Shown: in pieces, positions 41,676-50,318 of the stretch
How positions within the stretch are numbered: position 1 is the first letter of the stretch
How the letters are laid out: each line of letters begins with the position of its first letter
Assembly: GCF_947500125.1 (NCBI RefSeq)
Contig: NZ_CANMRA010000009.1
Span: 1-64,000, forward strand
Direction: 5' to 3'
Origin: an uncultured Kocuria sp.
Lineage (GTDB): Bacteria; Actinomycetota; Actinomycetes; Actinomycetales; Micrococcaceae
DNA length: 64,000 bases
The notes under the pieces: model-generated
What the model saw: only the letters and a program-made list of their open reading frames with translations
Told to the model about the DNA's origin: nothing
Database searches by the model: none
Translations under genes and position numbers: made by a program

Positions 41676-42962
41676 TCAGGCTGTCCCTGGGGCGCGCTCG
41701 ACACGACGGTCGATCATTGAGGCTGCTGCTGCCACGGCGATGAGGGTCGCGGCCAGGGCCAGGGGCAGCTGGGCGGCGCCGGTGACGAGGACCCCGGCCA
41801 GGGCGGTGCCGGCGGAGCCTGCGGTGATCTTCAGCGCGCCGATCCACACGAACACCTGGCCGCGGGCTTGGCGGGGGGCGTACTCGCTGCGGGCGGCCAG
41901 GGTGGCGGCGAAGAAGTAGGAGTTGAGGACGCCGGCCACCGCGTAGGCGGCCAGGGCCAGGGCGAAGGTGGAGGCCAGGGTGGCGCCGATCAGGGCGGCG
42001 GCCACGGCCACGGCCAGCCAGCTCATGAGTCGGTCCGCGTCGGCTTGGAAGGGGCGCACCATCACCCCGGCTGATCCTGCCAGGCCTCCCAGTCCGTAGG
42101 CGGCGGTGAGCAGCCCGGCGGCGGCGGAGTCGATGTGCAGGTGCCCGGTGGAGGCGACCGCTGCGATGGGCAGCGCGGCCACGGACAGCGCGACGACCAT
42201 GGTCAGGTAGAGCGTGCGGCGCAGCGGACCGAAGGCCGCCATCATCCTCAGGGTGCGAGCGGGCGAGGGGACCTCGCCCGGGTGGGCGGCCGGTGGGGCA
42301 TAGGGCAGCAGCCGCACGAAGGCTGCGGCCACGACAACGGCGGCGGCGAGCACGAGCCCGGCGGCGGCGGGGTCGGCCCAGACTGAGACGGCCGCGACGA
42401 TGCTAGGGCCGATGGTGCCGGCGATGCCGTAGGTGGCCACGTCCCAGCCCTGGGCCCGGCGCTGACTGAGCCGATCCTCCCCGGCGATGGCGGGCAGGCG
42501 GCTACTGATGCCCCCGGTGAGCAGCGGCCCGACCAGCCCGGAGGCGACCAGCAGCACCGCCGGAACGATCGGGCTGGTGAGCGGGTAGAGCAGCACGGCC
42601 GCAGCCAGGGTGGTCCCGTGGAGGAGGCAGGCGCCGGCGATGACGGTGCGCCCGTCGATGGAGGTGTCCAGGCGGCGGGCGATGAACGGGCCCAGCAGGT
42701 GCGGGGCGGTGATGGCAGCACCCAGCAGACCGGCCAGCCAGCCCGGGGCCCCGCTGGTCGTCACGAGCAGCACGATGGCCAGCACCGCTCCCCCGTCGGC
42801 AGTGCGCGCCAGGGTCGCCGCGACGACGTAGCGAGGCAGGCCTGCAGAGGCGGGTGCTACCGGTATGCCGGGCTCGCCGGTGACATCCTGCGTCCGGGCG
42901 GGATGCGTCTCGAGTCGGAACGGCGGGACCGGCCCCGAGGTGGACGCATCGTGGCGGCGCAC
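41676..42962 (-). CDS. MFS transporter (exporter-like)
   Basis: 428-residue protein with about 12 hydrophobic helices. Helix 1 is YVVAATLARTADGGAVLAIV, and the sugar-porter motifs are absent (SRLPAIAGEDRLSQRRAQGW in loop 4-5 is typical of drug/metabolite exporters of the actinobacterial MFS_1 type). The GTG at 42962 is the first possible start after the DapA-like stop (gap of 4 bases) and gives a 33-residue hydrophilic N-terminus; later starts cannot be excluded. Probably one transcript with the DapA-like gene. Confidence 0.8.
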   Translation of the reverse strand: MRRHDASTSGPVPPFRLETHPARTQDVTGEPGIPVAPASAGLPRYVVAATLARTADGGAVLAIVLLVTTSGAPGWLAGLLGAAITAPHLLGPFIARRLDTSIDGRTVIAGACLLHGTTLAAAVLLYPLTSPIVPAVLLVASGLVGPLLTGGISSRLPAIAGEDRLSQRRAQGWDVATYGIAGTIGPSIVAAVSVWADPAAAGLVLAAAVVVAAAFVRLLPYAPPAAHPGEVPSPARTLRMMAAFGPLRRTLYLTMVVALSVAALPIAAVASTGHLHIDSAAAGLLTAAYGLGGLAGSAGVMVRPFQADADRLMSWLAVAVAAALIGATLASTFALALAAYAVAGVLNSYFFAATLAARSEYAPRQARGQVFVWIGALKITAGSAGTALAGVLVTGAAQLPLALAATLIAVAAAASMIDRRVERAPGTA

Positions 42963-42966
42963 AAGC

Positions 42967-43851
42967 TCATCCGGCCAGTTCGGCGGTGAGCAGGGCCGCC
43001 TCGAGCTCGGTGCGCCCCTGTGCGGGCAGCCCGAGCAGCGGCAGCGGCAGGCTGGGCGACTGCACCCATCCGAAGATCTCGGCGATGGCGGCCACCACGC
43101 GCAGGCTGCCGTAGCGCCGGAACAGCACCCAGATCGGCTCCAGGTCCTGGGACAGCGCTTCGGCATGCTCCCGATGGCCGGCGACGGCGGCGTCCACGAT
43201 GGCCTGGGCCGCGGCGGGGAACACCCCGCCGATCACGGAGTACCAGCAGTCGGCACCGGCCAGCAGCGCCTCCGCGGCCACCCAGTCGCCGCTGATGCCC
43301 ACGGAGACGCTGCCGGGCAGGACCGAGCGGAGCTCGGTGACCCGGTCGACCACGTCTGCGGCAGGGGGCGGAATCTTGATCCCGGTGATGTTCGGCAGCT
43401 GGGTGATGCGACCGTAGAGCTCATCGGTGAACGTGAAACCGGTGGTGCCGGGGTTGTCGTAGACGATCACCGGCACCGAGACCTCGGAGGCGACATCGCG
43501 GCAGAGCCCGTAGACCTCCTCCTCGCTCAGGCGGTGATAGGAGACCGGGGCCAGCAGCACCCCGGCCGCACCAGCCGACTGCGCGTCCTGGGCATAGGTG
43601 AGCACCTCGCGGGTGCGCAGCGCCCCGATCCCGGCGATCACCGGCGTTCCGGAAGCGGCGGCGACCGCCACCTCCAGCACCAGGCGTCGTTCGGCGCGGT
43701 CCACGTAGGGGTAGATCCCGGTCGAGCCCAGCACCCCGATCGAGTCCACCTCCGCCGCGGCCAGGCGTGCCACGAGACCGGTCAGGGCTGCCTCGTCGAC
43801 CCCTGTCTCGGACAGCGGGGTCAAGGGGAAGGCGCAGAGCCCTTCAAGCAT
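42967..43851 (-). CDS. Dihydrodipicolinate synthase/N-acetylneuraminate lyase-family aldolase
   Basis: 294-residue TIM-barrel class I aldolase. The Schiff-base Lys is in ITGIKIPPP, the Tyr is in VIVYDNPGTTGF, and the entry motif is GVLGSTGIYPYV where DapA has GTTGE. The altered entry motif and lack of lysine genes nearby argue for another 2-keto acid aldolase or lyase, not lysine synthesis. The ATG at 43851 after GAGAGAGTCAGC is chosen; a GTG at 43869 would add six residues. Divergent from a MocR regulator, which probably controls it. Confidence 0.88.
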   Translation of the reverse strand: MLEGLCAFPLTPLSETGVDEAALTGLVARLAAAEVDSIGVLGSTGIYPYVDRAERRLVLEVAVAAASGTPVIAGIGALRTREVLTYAQDAQSAGAAGVLLAPVSYHRLSEEEVYGLCRDVASEVSVPVIVYDNPGTTGFTFTDELYGRITQLPNITGIKIPPPAADVVDRVTELRSVLPGSVSVGISGDWVAAEALLAGADCWYSVIGGVFPAAAQAIVDAAVAGHREHAEALSQDLEPIWVLFRRYGSLRVVAAIAEIFGWVQSPSLPLPLLGLPAQGRTELEAALLTAELAG

Positions 43852-43986
43852 GCTGACTCTCTCTTTCACTCACCCCGGGCGGCGCCACCACCGGTGCCGG
43901 GGGCTCATCGACCGGATGGAACCCATGCTGGCAAACCGATTGGTCCTAACCTAGATCCAAGAACGGCCGGAGAGAGGAGACCAAGA

Positions 43987-45423
43987 TTGGCTGTCGCCGA
44001 ACTGCCCCTCACCCTGGACCGCAACAGTCCGACACCCCTGGCCGCCCAGGTGGCCGCGCAACTGCGCCGGGCGATCCTCGAGGGCACGGTGCGCCCACCA
44101 CACCATCTGCCCTCGTCCCGCCGGCTCGCCGCCGATCTCGGCGTCTCGCGCGGGGTGGTCGTACGCGCCTACGAACAGCTCACCGGTGAGGGCTACCTCG
44201 AAAGCCACGGTGCGGCAGGCACCCGCGTCGCCGTGCGGGCCGATATGCGGGCCGACGTGCGGGCGCCGGTGCGCACCGCTCCACCCCGCCCCCGCGCAGA
44301 ACCTCCCCGCCCGGTCATCGACCTCACCCCGGGGCGCCCCTCGGACACCCCCTTCCAGGACCGCTCCTGGCGCACCGCCTGGCGGGAAGCCCTGGCCGAG
44401 CCCGGCCATGTCGACCTGCCGCCGGCGCTGGGGACTCCCCGGTTGCGGGCCGCGATCGCCGGGCATCTCGTCACGGCCCGAGGGCTGGCCGTGGACGCCG
44501 AAGACATCCTCGTCACCGCCGGCACCAGTGACGCGCTGCAGCTGATCGCCACCGCCCTGCGGACCCGCTCCCCCGCGCCCCGGGTGCTGGTGGAAGACCC
44601 GGGATACCCCACCGCCCGGCGGGTGCTGGCTGCTGCTGGCGCCCGGGTCCAGACCCTGCCCGTGGGCCCGGACGGGCTGCGCGCCGCCCAGCTCACTTCC
44701 CTGGACCCCGCTCCGGACGCGGTGCTGATCACTCCCAGCCACCAGTACCCCCTGGGCGGGCGGATGCCGGTGCAGGAACGGCTGGCTCTGCTGGAGTGGG
44801 CCGCCGAGCACCGGGTTCTGCTTCTCGAGGACGACTACGACAGCGAGTTCCGCCACCGGCGGATGCCGCTGCCGGCCACCGCCTCCCTGCCCTCTCAAGC
44901 CGAGGTGGCCCTGCTCGGCTCGTTCTCGAAAACCCTGAGCCCGTGGTTGCGCTGCGGCTACCTCGTGGTGCGCGGCGCCTCCGGGCACCTGGTGAAAGAG
45001 ACCCGCACCAGCCTGGACACCCCCGTCTGCGGTGTCCTGCAGTCCGCGCTGGCCCACTACATCGACGACGGCGGACTGGCCCGGCACACCGCCAGGGCAC
45101 GCCGGGGCTACGCCCACCGCCGCGCCCTGCTGCTGGACCGGCTCACAGACCGGCCCGATCTCGAAATTGACGCCCTTGAAGAAGGTCTCCACGCCGTCGT
45201 CCGCCTCCCGGCACCGGTCGACGCCGAGGACCTCGCCGCCAGGGCGCTGGCCCATGGCGTCCGTGTCGTCCCGCTCGCCCCCTACTACGCCCACCAGCCA
45301 CCCGAGAACGGGCTCGTCATCGGCTACGGCGCACCCACAGACCTCCAACTCACCCGCGCCCTGGACATCCTGCTCCAGCTGATCGACACCACGGTCCCGC
45401 CCGGCGGGCAGGACCGCACCTGA
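43987..45423 (+). CDS. MocR/PdxR-type regulator (GntR HTH fused to aminotransferase fold)
   Basis: 478-residue fusion. Residues ~10-80 form a GntR winged helix (LAAQVAAQLRRAILEGTV, LPSSRRLAADLGVSRGVVVR). Residues ~110-470 form an aminotransferase class I domain with the PLP Lys in GSFSKTLSPWLRCGY, VLVEDPGYPTARRVL and LLEDDYDSEFRH. Such proteins sense PLP or an amino-acid adduct and usually regulate the divergent gene, here the DapA-like/MFS pair. TTG at 43987 is preceded by GAGAGGAGACC. TTGG/CCAA half-sites at about 43940-43975 in the shared promoter are candidate operators. Confidence 0.92.
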   Translation: MAVAELPLTLDRNSPTPLAAQVAAQLRRAILEGTVRPPHHLPSSRRLAADLGVSRGVVVRAYEQLTGEGYLESHGAAGTRVAVRADMRADVRAPVRTAPPRPRAEPPRPVIDLTPGRPSDTPFQDRSWRTAWREALAEPGHVDLPPALGTPRLRAAIAGHLVTARGLAVDAEDILVTAGTSDALQLIATALRTRSPAPRVLVEDPGYPTARRVLAAAGARVQTLPVGPDGLRAAQLTSLDPAPDAVLITPSHQYPLGGRMPVQERLALLEWAAEHRVLLLEDDYDSEFRHRRMPLPATASLPSQAEVALLGSFSKTLSPWLRCGYLVVRGASGHLVKETRTSLDTPVCGVLQSALAHYIDDGGLARHTARARRGYAHRRALLLDRLTDRPDLEIDALEEGLHAVVRLPAPVDAEDLAARALAHGVRVVPLAPYYAHQPPENGLVIGYGAPTDLQLTRALDILLQLIDTTVPPGGQDRT

Positions 45424-45795
45424 ATGTTGGAGCGGATCAGGCTGCTCTCGGGGCCCACCACCGATGTCCGCATAACAATGTTCACCGCACTTCCTGCGGC
45501 TGGGTGTCCGAGAACCGGCCATATGTAAAGCGCCGCCCTTGGATGCCTTTCCTGCTCTCAGGGCGTGCGAGTCATCACTAGGGCCTGCCCCGGGTTTCCT
45601 TGACTCCTTATCAACGGAAGTCGGGGCAATCCCGTTCGGCGGTGGAATGGCCTCCGTGGATGGACAGCGCTGATCTGCTCCGAGGCTTTTCAAAGTCCAG
45701 TTACTGGCATTTGGATTCCTGGTTCTGCGTGGTTCCCGGGGGATGCAGAGGGTATGCGGCGCAGTCTCGCCCAAGAGCTCGGGCATGATTAGGGT
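45424..45795. other. Intergenic region with an IS3-like inverted repeat
   Basis: No supported gene. TGCCCCGGGTTTCC (45586-45599) and GGAAGTCGGGGCA (45616-45628) form an imperfect inverted repeat whose sequence resembles the terminal repeats of some IS3-family elements. It could equally be a weak terminator. Confidence 0.35.
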
Positions 45796-46878
45796 TCATA
45801 CCGACGTCACGTCGGCTGAGGCTCCCTGCTCCTTCTCAGAGCGGTAGCAGGCCGCGACGATGCGCGCGACAGTCAGAGCGTCTGCGACCGGAGACACCAC
45901 AGGGGCTCCGGTGCGGATGCTGTCGACCCACCCGCGCATCTCGGGCTGGAAGTTGCTGATGTTCTCCAGCTCGGGCAACTCCGAGAACTTGTTGACCTCG
46001 GTGCGGGCGAACGGCGCGGTGAAGTAACTCTGGGTCCACTCCGTCCACCCGGCCGGCCATCCTGCATGTTCCTGATCCACGTAGACCCGCAGCTTCTGGG
46101 GCAGTATGCCGACCTCGATCATCCCGGCGGTGCCGTAGACGGTGATGCGGGAGCTCTCGAACCACTCGAGCCGATCGTGGCCGTCGAAGCTGTAGGTCAT
46201 GGACATCTCGGGGTAGTTGAGCAGGACCGCGGCGGAGTCCTCGCGGCTGGACTCATCCGACAGGCGCCTGGATTTGCGTACCCGGGCGTTGACGGACTCC
46301 GGGGCGCCGAACATGTGGACCAGGGAGTCGAGCATGTGGCAGCCGATGACCCACAGCGCCCCGCCCATGTCCGCCGGCTGATTGAGGTGTGCGGAGAGGT
46401 GCTCCCCCACCAGCGCGGCTCCCCGGGCGGAAACGGTGACCACCTCACCGATCACCCCGGCCTCGATCAGGTCCTTGGCCCGGTTGATGGACTGGGCCAG
46501 GCGCACGTTGTATCCCACCTGCACGACTACTCCGGGTGCGGCCTGAGCTTCGGCCTCGGCCAGGCGCTGAAGGTCGGTCGCTGTTGCTCCGCCGGGCTTT
46601 TCCACGACCACTGACTTGCCGGCATCCAGGGCGCGGATTGCGTGGGGGACCATGTCTTTGCTCTTGGAGTGGACCATGATCGCGTTGATGCGCTCGTCCT
46701 GGAGCACAGCGTCGATGCTGCGGGCCTCCATGTCGTATTTGTTGGTGAAGTAGTGCAGCCGCGGATCGTCGTCGGCGGCGGCCACCACCTCGACGCCTTC
46801 GATCTCACGAAGGGCACGAACCCGCGCGGAGGCGTGGGGGTGGGTGATTCCCAGAAGTCCTACGACGATCGGTTCCAA
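45796..46878 (-). CDS. Gfo/Idh/MocA-family oxidoreductase (orphan)
   Basis: 360-residue NAD(P)-dependent sugar oxidoreductase: GLLGITHPHASARVRAL at the N-terminus (a variant of the usual G-x-G-x-x-G), the EKPGGAT motif near 90, and the substrate region MGGALWVIGCHMLDSLVHMF with the catalytic His. The TTG at 46878 is favoured since AGGAGAC lies 8 bases before it; an ATG at 46905 would place that SD inside the gene. It lies just downstream of an IS110 element and may have lost its original promoter or operon partners. Confidence 0.82.
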   Translation of the reverse strand: MEPIVVGLLGITHPHASARVRALREIEGVEVVAAADDDPRLHYFTNKYDMEARSIDAVLQDERINAIMVHSKSKDMVPHAIRALDAGKSVVVEKPGGATATDLQRLAEAEAQAAPGVVVQVGYNVRLAQSINRAKDLIEAGVIGEVVTVSARGAALVGEHLSAHLNQPADMGGALWVIGCHMLDSLVHMFGAPESVNARVRKSRRLSDESSREDSAAVLLNYPEMSMTYSFDGHDRLEWFESSRITVYGTAGMIEVGILPQKLRVYVDQEHAGWPAGWTEWTQSYFTAPFARTEVNKFSELPELENISNFQPEMRGWVDSIRTGAPVVSPVADALTVARIVAACYRSEKEQGASADVTSV

Positions 46879-46963
46879 CGCATTGTCTCCTGTCGTTGAG
46901 CGCATCAGGCGCAGTGCTGAGGGGCTTGCGGGTGCGGGGGGGGGGGTGCCTCTATGGTTTTCG

Positions 46964-48190
46964 TCAAGCGGCCAGGGCCACCGGTGACGGGGCTTGGGGC
47001 TCGGTGGGGTCTTGGTAGAGGGTCCCGTCGCGCAGCATGGCGAACAGGACGTCGGTCCGGCGGCGGGCCAGGGCGATGATCGCCTGGTTGTGGCGTTTGC
47101 CCTGGGCGCGCTTGCGGTCGTAGTACGCCCGTGAGGGCGGGTGGTTGAGTGAGGCGAAGGCCGAGAGGAAGAGCGCCCGCTTCAATCTCTTGTTGCCGCC
47201 CTTGGCGGCGTGCTCACCGCGGATCGAGGTCCCGGAACGGCGGGTGACCGGGGCGATCCCGGCGTAGGAGGCCAAGTGCCCGGCGTCTCGGAAGTCCTTG
47301 CCGACGACCTCGGTGAGGATCCTCGCGGCGGTCCTGACGCCGATGCCGGGCATCGAGGTCAGGACCGCGGAAAGAGGGTGGGCCTCCACGAGGGCCTCGA
47401 CCTGGGTAGCCACCGTGGCCCGCTGATGGATCAGGGCGGCCAGCTGCCCGGCCAGGATCGGGATCACCGTGGTAGCGGCCTCGGTGCCGGCCACGACCAC
47501 GCTCTGCTGGCCCAGGGCGTCGAAGATCTCCTCGGTCAACGACCCGGCCAGCCGCGGGGCGTGCTTCTTCAACCTCGCCCGCACATGCCCGCGCCCGGCG
47601 ACCTGCAGCTTGGCCGGGGTCGGGTAACGGCTGAGCAGATCGGCGACCGCGGGGTGGGTCACCCGTGGCCCCAGGACCCGTTCCAGGGCGGGGTGGATCT
47701 GGGTGAGCATGCCCCGTAGGCGGTTCGAGGTGGCGGTGATCTGGGCGGCGAGGTCGTCGTCGAAGCCGGCCAGCACCGCCAGTTCGGCGATCTGGGCCTC
47801 GTCGACCCGGATGTTCCGCAGGGTGTGCGGCATGGTCCGGGCGGCCTCGGCGATGATGGCCGCGTCGCGGGCGTCGGTCTTGGCCGCGCCTGGGTGCAGG
47901 TCCGCGATCCGGCGCATCGCCAGCCCGGGCAGATAGGCCACGTCAACCTGGTCGGTGGCTTCGGCGACGGCCACCGGCAGCGCCCCGATCGTGGCCGGCT
48001 GATCCACGACCATCAGCACCGGCCCGTGCTCGGCGGCCAGCTCCTCGAGGATGGCTCGCAGCCGGGTCTCGTCGTTGGGCAGGGCCTTGTCGTAGACCGT
48101 GTTCCCGGCGGTGGTCACGGCCACGGCGTGGTGATCGGACTTGCCGACGTCGAGGCCGACGAACACCGCCGACAGTGGTTGCTCCGCCAC
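46964..48190 (-). CDS. IS110-family transposase (DEDD recombinase)
   Basis: 408-residue RNA-guided-type recombinase. The N-terminal RuvC-like DEDD domain shows GLDVGKSDHHAVAV (Asp14), MVVDQPATIG and KTDARDAAIIAEA. The C-terminal Transposase_20 domain has SMPGIGVRTAARILTEV, HLASYAGIAPVTRRSG and GNKRLKRALFLSAFASL with the candidate catalytic Ser. It is full length and uninterrupted, so it may be active. GTG at 48190 follows AAGGGACTTGATC; an ATG-less extension to 48259 runs into the predicted structured RNA. Confidence 0.93.
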   Translation of the reverse strand: MAEQPLSAVFVGLDVGKSDHHAVAVTTAGNTVYDKALPNDETRLRAILEELAAEHGPVLMVVDQPATIGALPVAVAEATDQVDVAYLPGLAMRRIADLHPGAAKTDARDAAIIAEAARTMPHTLRNIRVDEAQIAELAVLAGFDDDLAAQITATSNRLRGMLTQIHPALERVLGPRVTHPAVADLLSRYPTPAKLQVAGRGHVRARLKKHAPRLAGSLTEEIFDALGQQSVVVAGTEAATTVIPILAGQLAALIHQRATVATQVEALVEAHPLSAVLTSMPGIGVRTAARILTEVVGKDFRDAGHLASYAGIAPVTRRSGTSIRGEHAAKGGNKRLKRALFLSAFASLNHPPSRAYYDRKRAQGKRHNQAIIALARRRTDVLFAMLRDGTLYQDPTEPQAPSPVALAA

Positions 48191-48239
48191 GATCAAGTCC
48201 CTTCTGCTGCACCGGTATCTGCGCGTGCTGGCCGGCCGG

Positions 48240-48390
48240 GAGGTGGTCACGCTCGGCATCCACGTTACGAAGGTCCTCCACAGGAGATCCCGCCTCTATT
48301 AGCGATCCGCGACCACCGGACCGGTCCTCGGTGACAACACCCCCCGGATCATCGACGACTGGGGGCAAACGATCATGCCGAGGACCGGCC
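48240..48390 (-). ncRNA. Candidate IS110 bridge RNA in the upstream end
   Basis: On the minus strand, 5' to 3', there are two stem-loops. The first has an 11-bp stem CCGGTCCTCGG/CCGAGGACCGG (48378-48388 with 48321-48331) holding an open internal loop and a terminal CCCCC/GGGGG hairpin. The second has a 7-bp stem GGTGGTC/GACCACC (48311-48317 with 48242-48248) around a ~62-base loop. Two successive looped stems just before the recombinase gene match the target- and donor-loop layout of IS110 bridge RNAs. The guide sequences were not matched to the ends. Confidence 0.55.
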
Positions 48391-48400
48391 GGTCAGCACC

Positions 48401-48859
48401 CCTCCATCCTGCGGGACGGACGAGCTAGGAAGAAGGTAACGGGGGGCGGGGGAGCGCAGGGCGGCGTGACCGCTGCCGGCGGGGACCGGCGGGCCGTGCG
48501 CGGGGGCGTGCGCAGGGGGTGCGCGTGGACGGGGGCGGCCCGTGGAGATCCGGTCGACCGGGTGGGGCGCCCGGCCGGTCCCGGGGGACGGGCCGGTGCG
48601 GACGTCGGTGCGCCGGGGTGGGGCGCCCGGTGCGGTGGCGGTCCCGAATCCCCCTCGGGCCACCTCGACCCTAGGAGCCGGCGCCGTTCCTGTCCACTTC
48701 CCGGACGGGCGTTGTTCCAGGTCACACGGGGTTTGGGGACTCTCGGAGGATGTCCTGGGCGGGCACGGCGCGGGCAGGTCCCGGGCCTCTTGGCGATCGG
48801 CCGGACCGGGCGCATCATGGAGGCGGGACATCAGGGGCATCTCACGAGGACTGGTTCCG
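48401..48859. other. Intergenic region between IS110 and the AI-2E-family gene
   Basis: No recognisable gene; the open frames are Gly/Arg-rich. It should contain the promoter of the transporter at 48860. Confidence 0.4.
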
Positions 48860-50026
48860 ATGGCGGGTTCGCGCACCAGGGGCGGTTTGCGGAGGAGCAC
48901 GCTGTGGGCCGACGCCCTCGGCCGGGCCTCCATCCGCGCGGGGCAGCTGATCGTCCTGCTGGCCGCGGCGGTGATCGTCGTCTACGGACTGATCCGGCTC
49001 AAGCTCATCGTCATCCCGCTGATGATCGCCCTCATCCTGGCGGCGGCGCTCCACCCGGTCGTCCGGTACCTGCACCGGCGCGGCGTGCGCGGGTCGCTGG
49101 CCACCTGGATCACCTTCCTCGCGGCGGTGCTCGTGCTCGGCGGTGTGGTCACCGGCATCGTCTTCGCCGTCCGCAGCGAGTGGGACGAGCTGCTGGCGGC
49201 CGGGGTGGCCGGGCTGGAGCGGTTGCAGGCATTCATCGTGTCGGGGCCGATCCCGATCGGCCAGCAGGCCCTCGACGACGGCATCGGCGCCGTCACGGAG
49301 TTCGCGACGAGCAGCCGGTTCGGCGTCGAGGCGCTGCTGGGGATCTCGGCCGCCGCGGAGGTCGTCACGGGGGTCGTGCTCGTGGCGGTCATCCTCTTCT
49401 ACTTCCTCAAGGACGGCGGGAGGATGTGGGCGTTCTTCCTGCGCCCCTTCCGCGGGGAGCACCGGGACAAGCTGCTGCGCTCGGGCACCACCACGCTGCA
49501 GGTCCTCGGCAACTACGTCCGCGGGACCGCGGTGGTCGCCCTCCTGGAGGCGGTCGTCATCGGGGCCACGCTGCTGATCTTCCGGGTGCCGCTGGCCCTG
49601 CCGCTGGCCGTCCTCATCTTCCTGGGCGGGTTCGTGCCGATCGTGGGCGCTGCGCTGATCGGCGTGCTCGCGGCCCTGGTGGCGCTGGTCGCCAACGGGC
49701 CCGTGGTCGCGCTGATCGTGATCGCGGTGGTGGTGGCCATCAACCAGCTCGACGGCAGGGTGCTCCAGCCGATCGTGATGGGCAAGGCCCTGAGCCTGCA
49801 CCCGCTGGTGGTGCTCCTGGCCCTCGCCGGCGGCGGCATCCTCGCCGGGATCGTCGGGGCGGTCCTGGCCGTGCCGCTGACGGCCGTCGCGTGGGCCGTC
49901 CTGTTGATCTGGTACGAGAGCCCCGCCGAGCCCGCCGAGCCCGGCGAGCCCGCCGAGCCCGGCGGTCCGCCCCCGGGCGGCGTCCCGTCGCGGCGGACCG
50001 ACCCGCCGCAATCCGCAGGGCCGTGA
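48860..50026 (+). CDS. AI-2E family transporter (UPF0118)
   Basis: 388-residue membrane protein with the typical 3+5 helix arrangement. N-terminal helices (IVLLAAAVIVVYGLI, LMIALILAAALHPVVRYLH) are followed by a soluble middle part (residues ~105-175) and C-terminal helices holding GGFVPIVGAALIGVLAAL and NQLDGRVLQPIVMGKALSLHP, the family signature. The last ~30 residues are a Pro/Glu/Gly tail. Members export autoinducer-2 in E. coli, but many act as ion or metabolite transporters, so quorum sensing should not be assumed. ATG at 48860 follows GAGGACTGGTTCCG. Confidence 0.88.
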   Translation: MAGSRTRGGLRRSTLWADALGRASIRAGQLIVLLAAAVIVVYGLIRLKLIVIPLMIALILAAALHPVVRYLHRRGVRGSLATWITFLAAVLVLGGVVTGIVFAVRSEWDELLAAGVAGLERLQAFIVSGPIPIGQQALDDGIGAVTEFATSSRFGVEALLGISAAAEVVTGVVLVAVILFYFLKDGGRMWAFFLRPFRGEHRDKLLRSGTTTLQVLGNYVRGTAVVALLEAVVIGATLLIFRVPLALPLAVLIFLGGFVPIVGAALIGVLAALVALVANGPVVALIVIAVVVAINQLDGRVLQPIVMGKALSLHPLVVLLALAGGGILAGIVGAVLAVPLTAVAWAVLLIWYESPAEPAEPGEPAEPGGPPPGGVPSRRTDPPQSAGP

Positions 50027-50078
50027 GCGGAGCGGGCGGAGCCGTCCCGGGGGCAGGACGACCGGCCGCGGCCTCGAT

Positions 50079-50094
50079 GTTACGAATGGGTAAC
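50079..50094. promoter_or_regulatory. Small inverted repeat before the peptide ABC operon
   Basis: GTTAC-GAATGG-GTAAC is a 5-bp dyad with a 6-base spacer in the 292-base upstream region, 225 bases before the binding-protein start. A regulator site is possible; no protein is assigned. Confidence 0.3.
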
Positions 50095-50318
50095 CGATAC
50101 CGCCGGTTCCTGTTTCTTCTGGCGTGTCTGCCCTCGTCCCGCGACCGGAGAACATAGGTTTCTTCCTGGGTGCGGCGGACGGTGATCTCCGTCACGTCGG
50201 ACCCGGAGCCTCGTGCTCCACGACGCGCGAGCCCCGTGCTCGCCCCGGCGTGGCCCCGTCCCCCTCGGAGTGCGTACCCAGCACTCCTGGCGGGCCCAGA
50301 TCGACCATGGAGGAAACG

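Larger units (their letters stand above)
46940..48400 (-). mobile_element. IS110-family insertion sequence (ends approximate)
   Basis: One transposase gene with a long non-coding segment upstream of it (right side here) and a short one downstream, the layout of the IS110 group. No terminal inverted repeats or target duplication are visible, as expected for this family. The left end lies near the CCATAGAGGCACC sequence next to a run of 10 G (46936-46945). The right end is probably near 48390-48410. Exact ends need comparison with another copy. Confidence 0.75.

Noticed and set aside
46936-46945. Run of ten G as a possible phase-variation tract
   Set aside because: It lies at the IS110 edge, not inside a coding sequence or between promoter boxes, so no switching role is supported.
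48860-50026. AI-2E-family transporter as evidence of quorum sensing
   Set aside because: The family label is broad, and no luxS or lsr genes are in the window.
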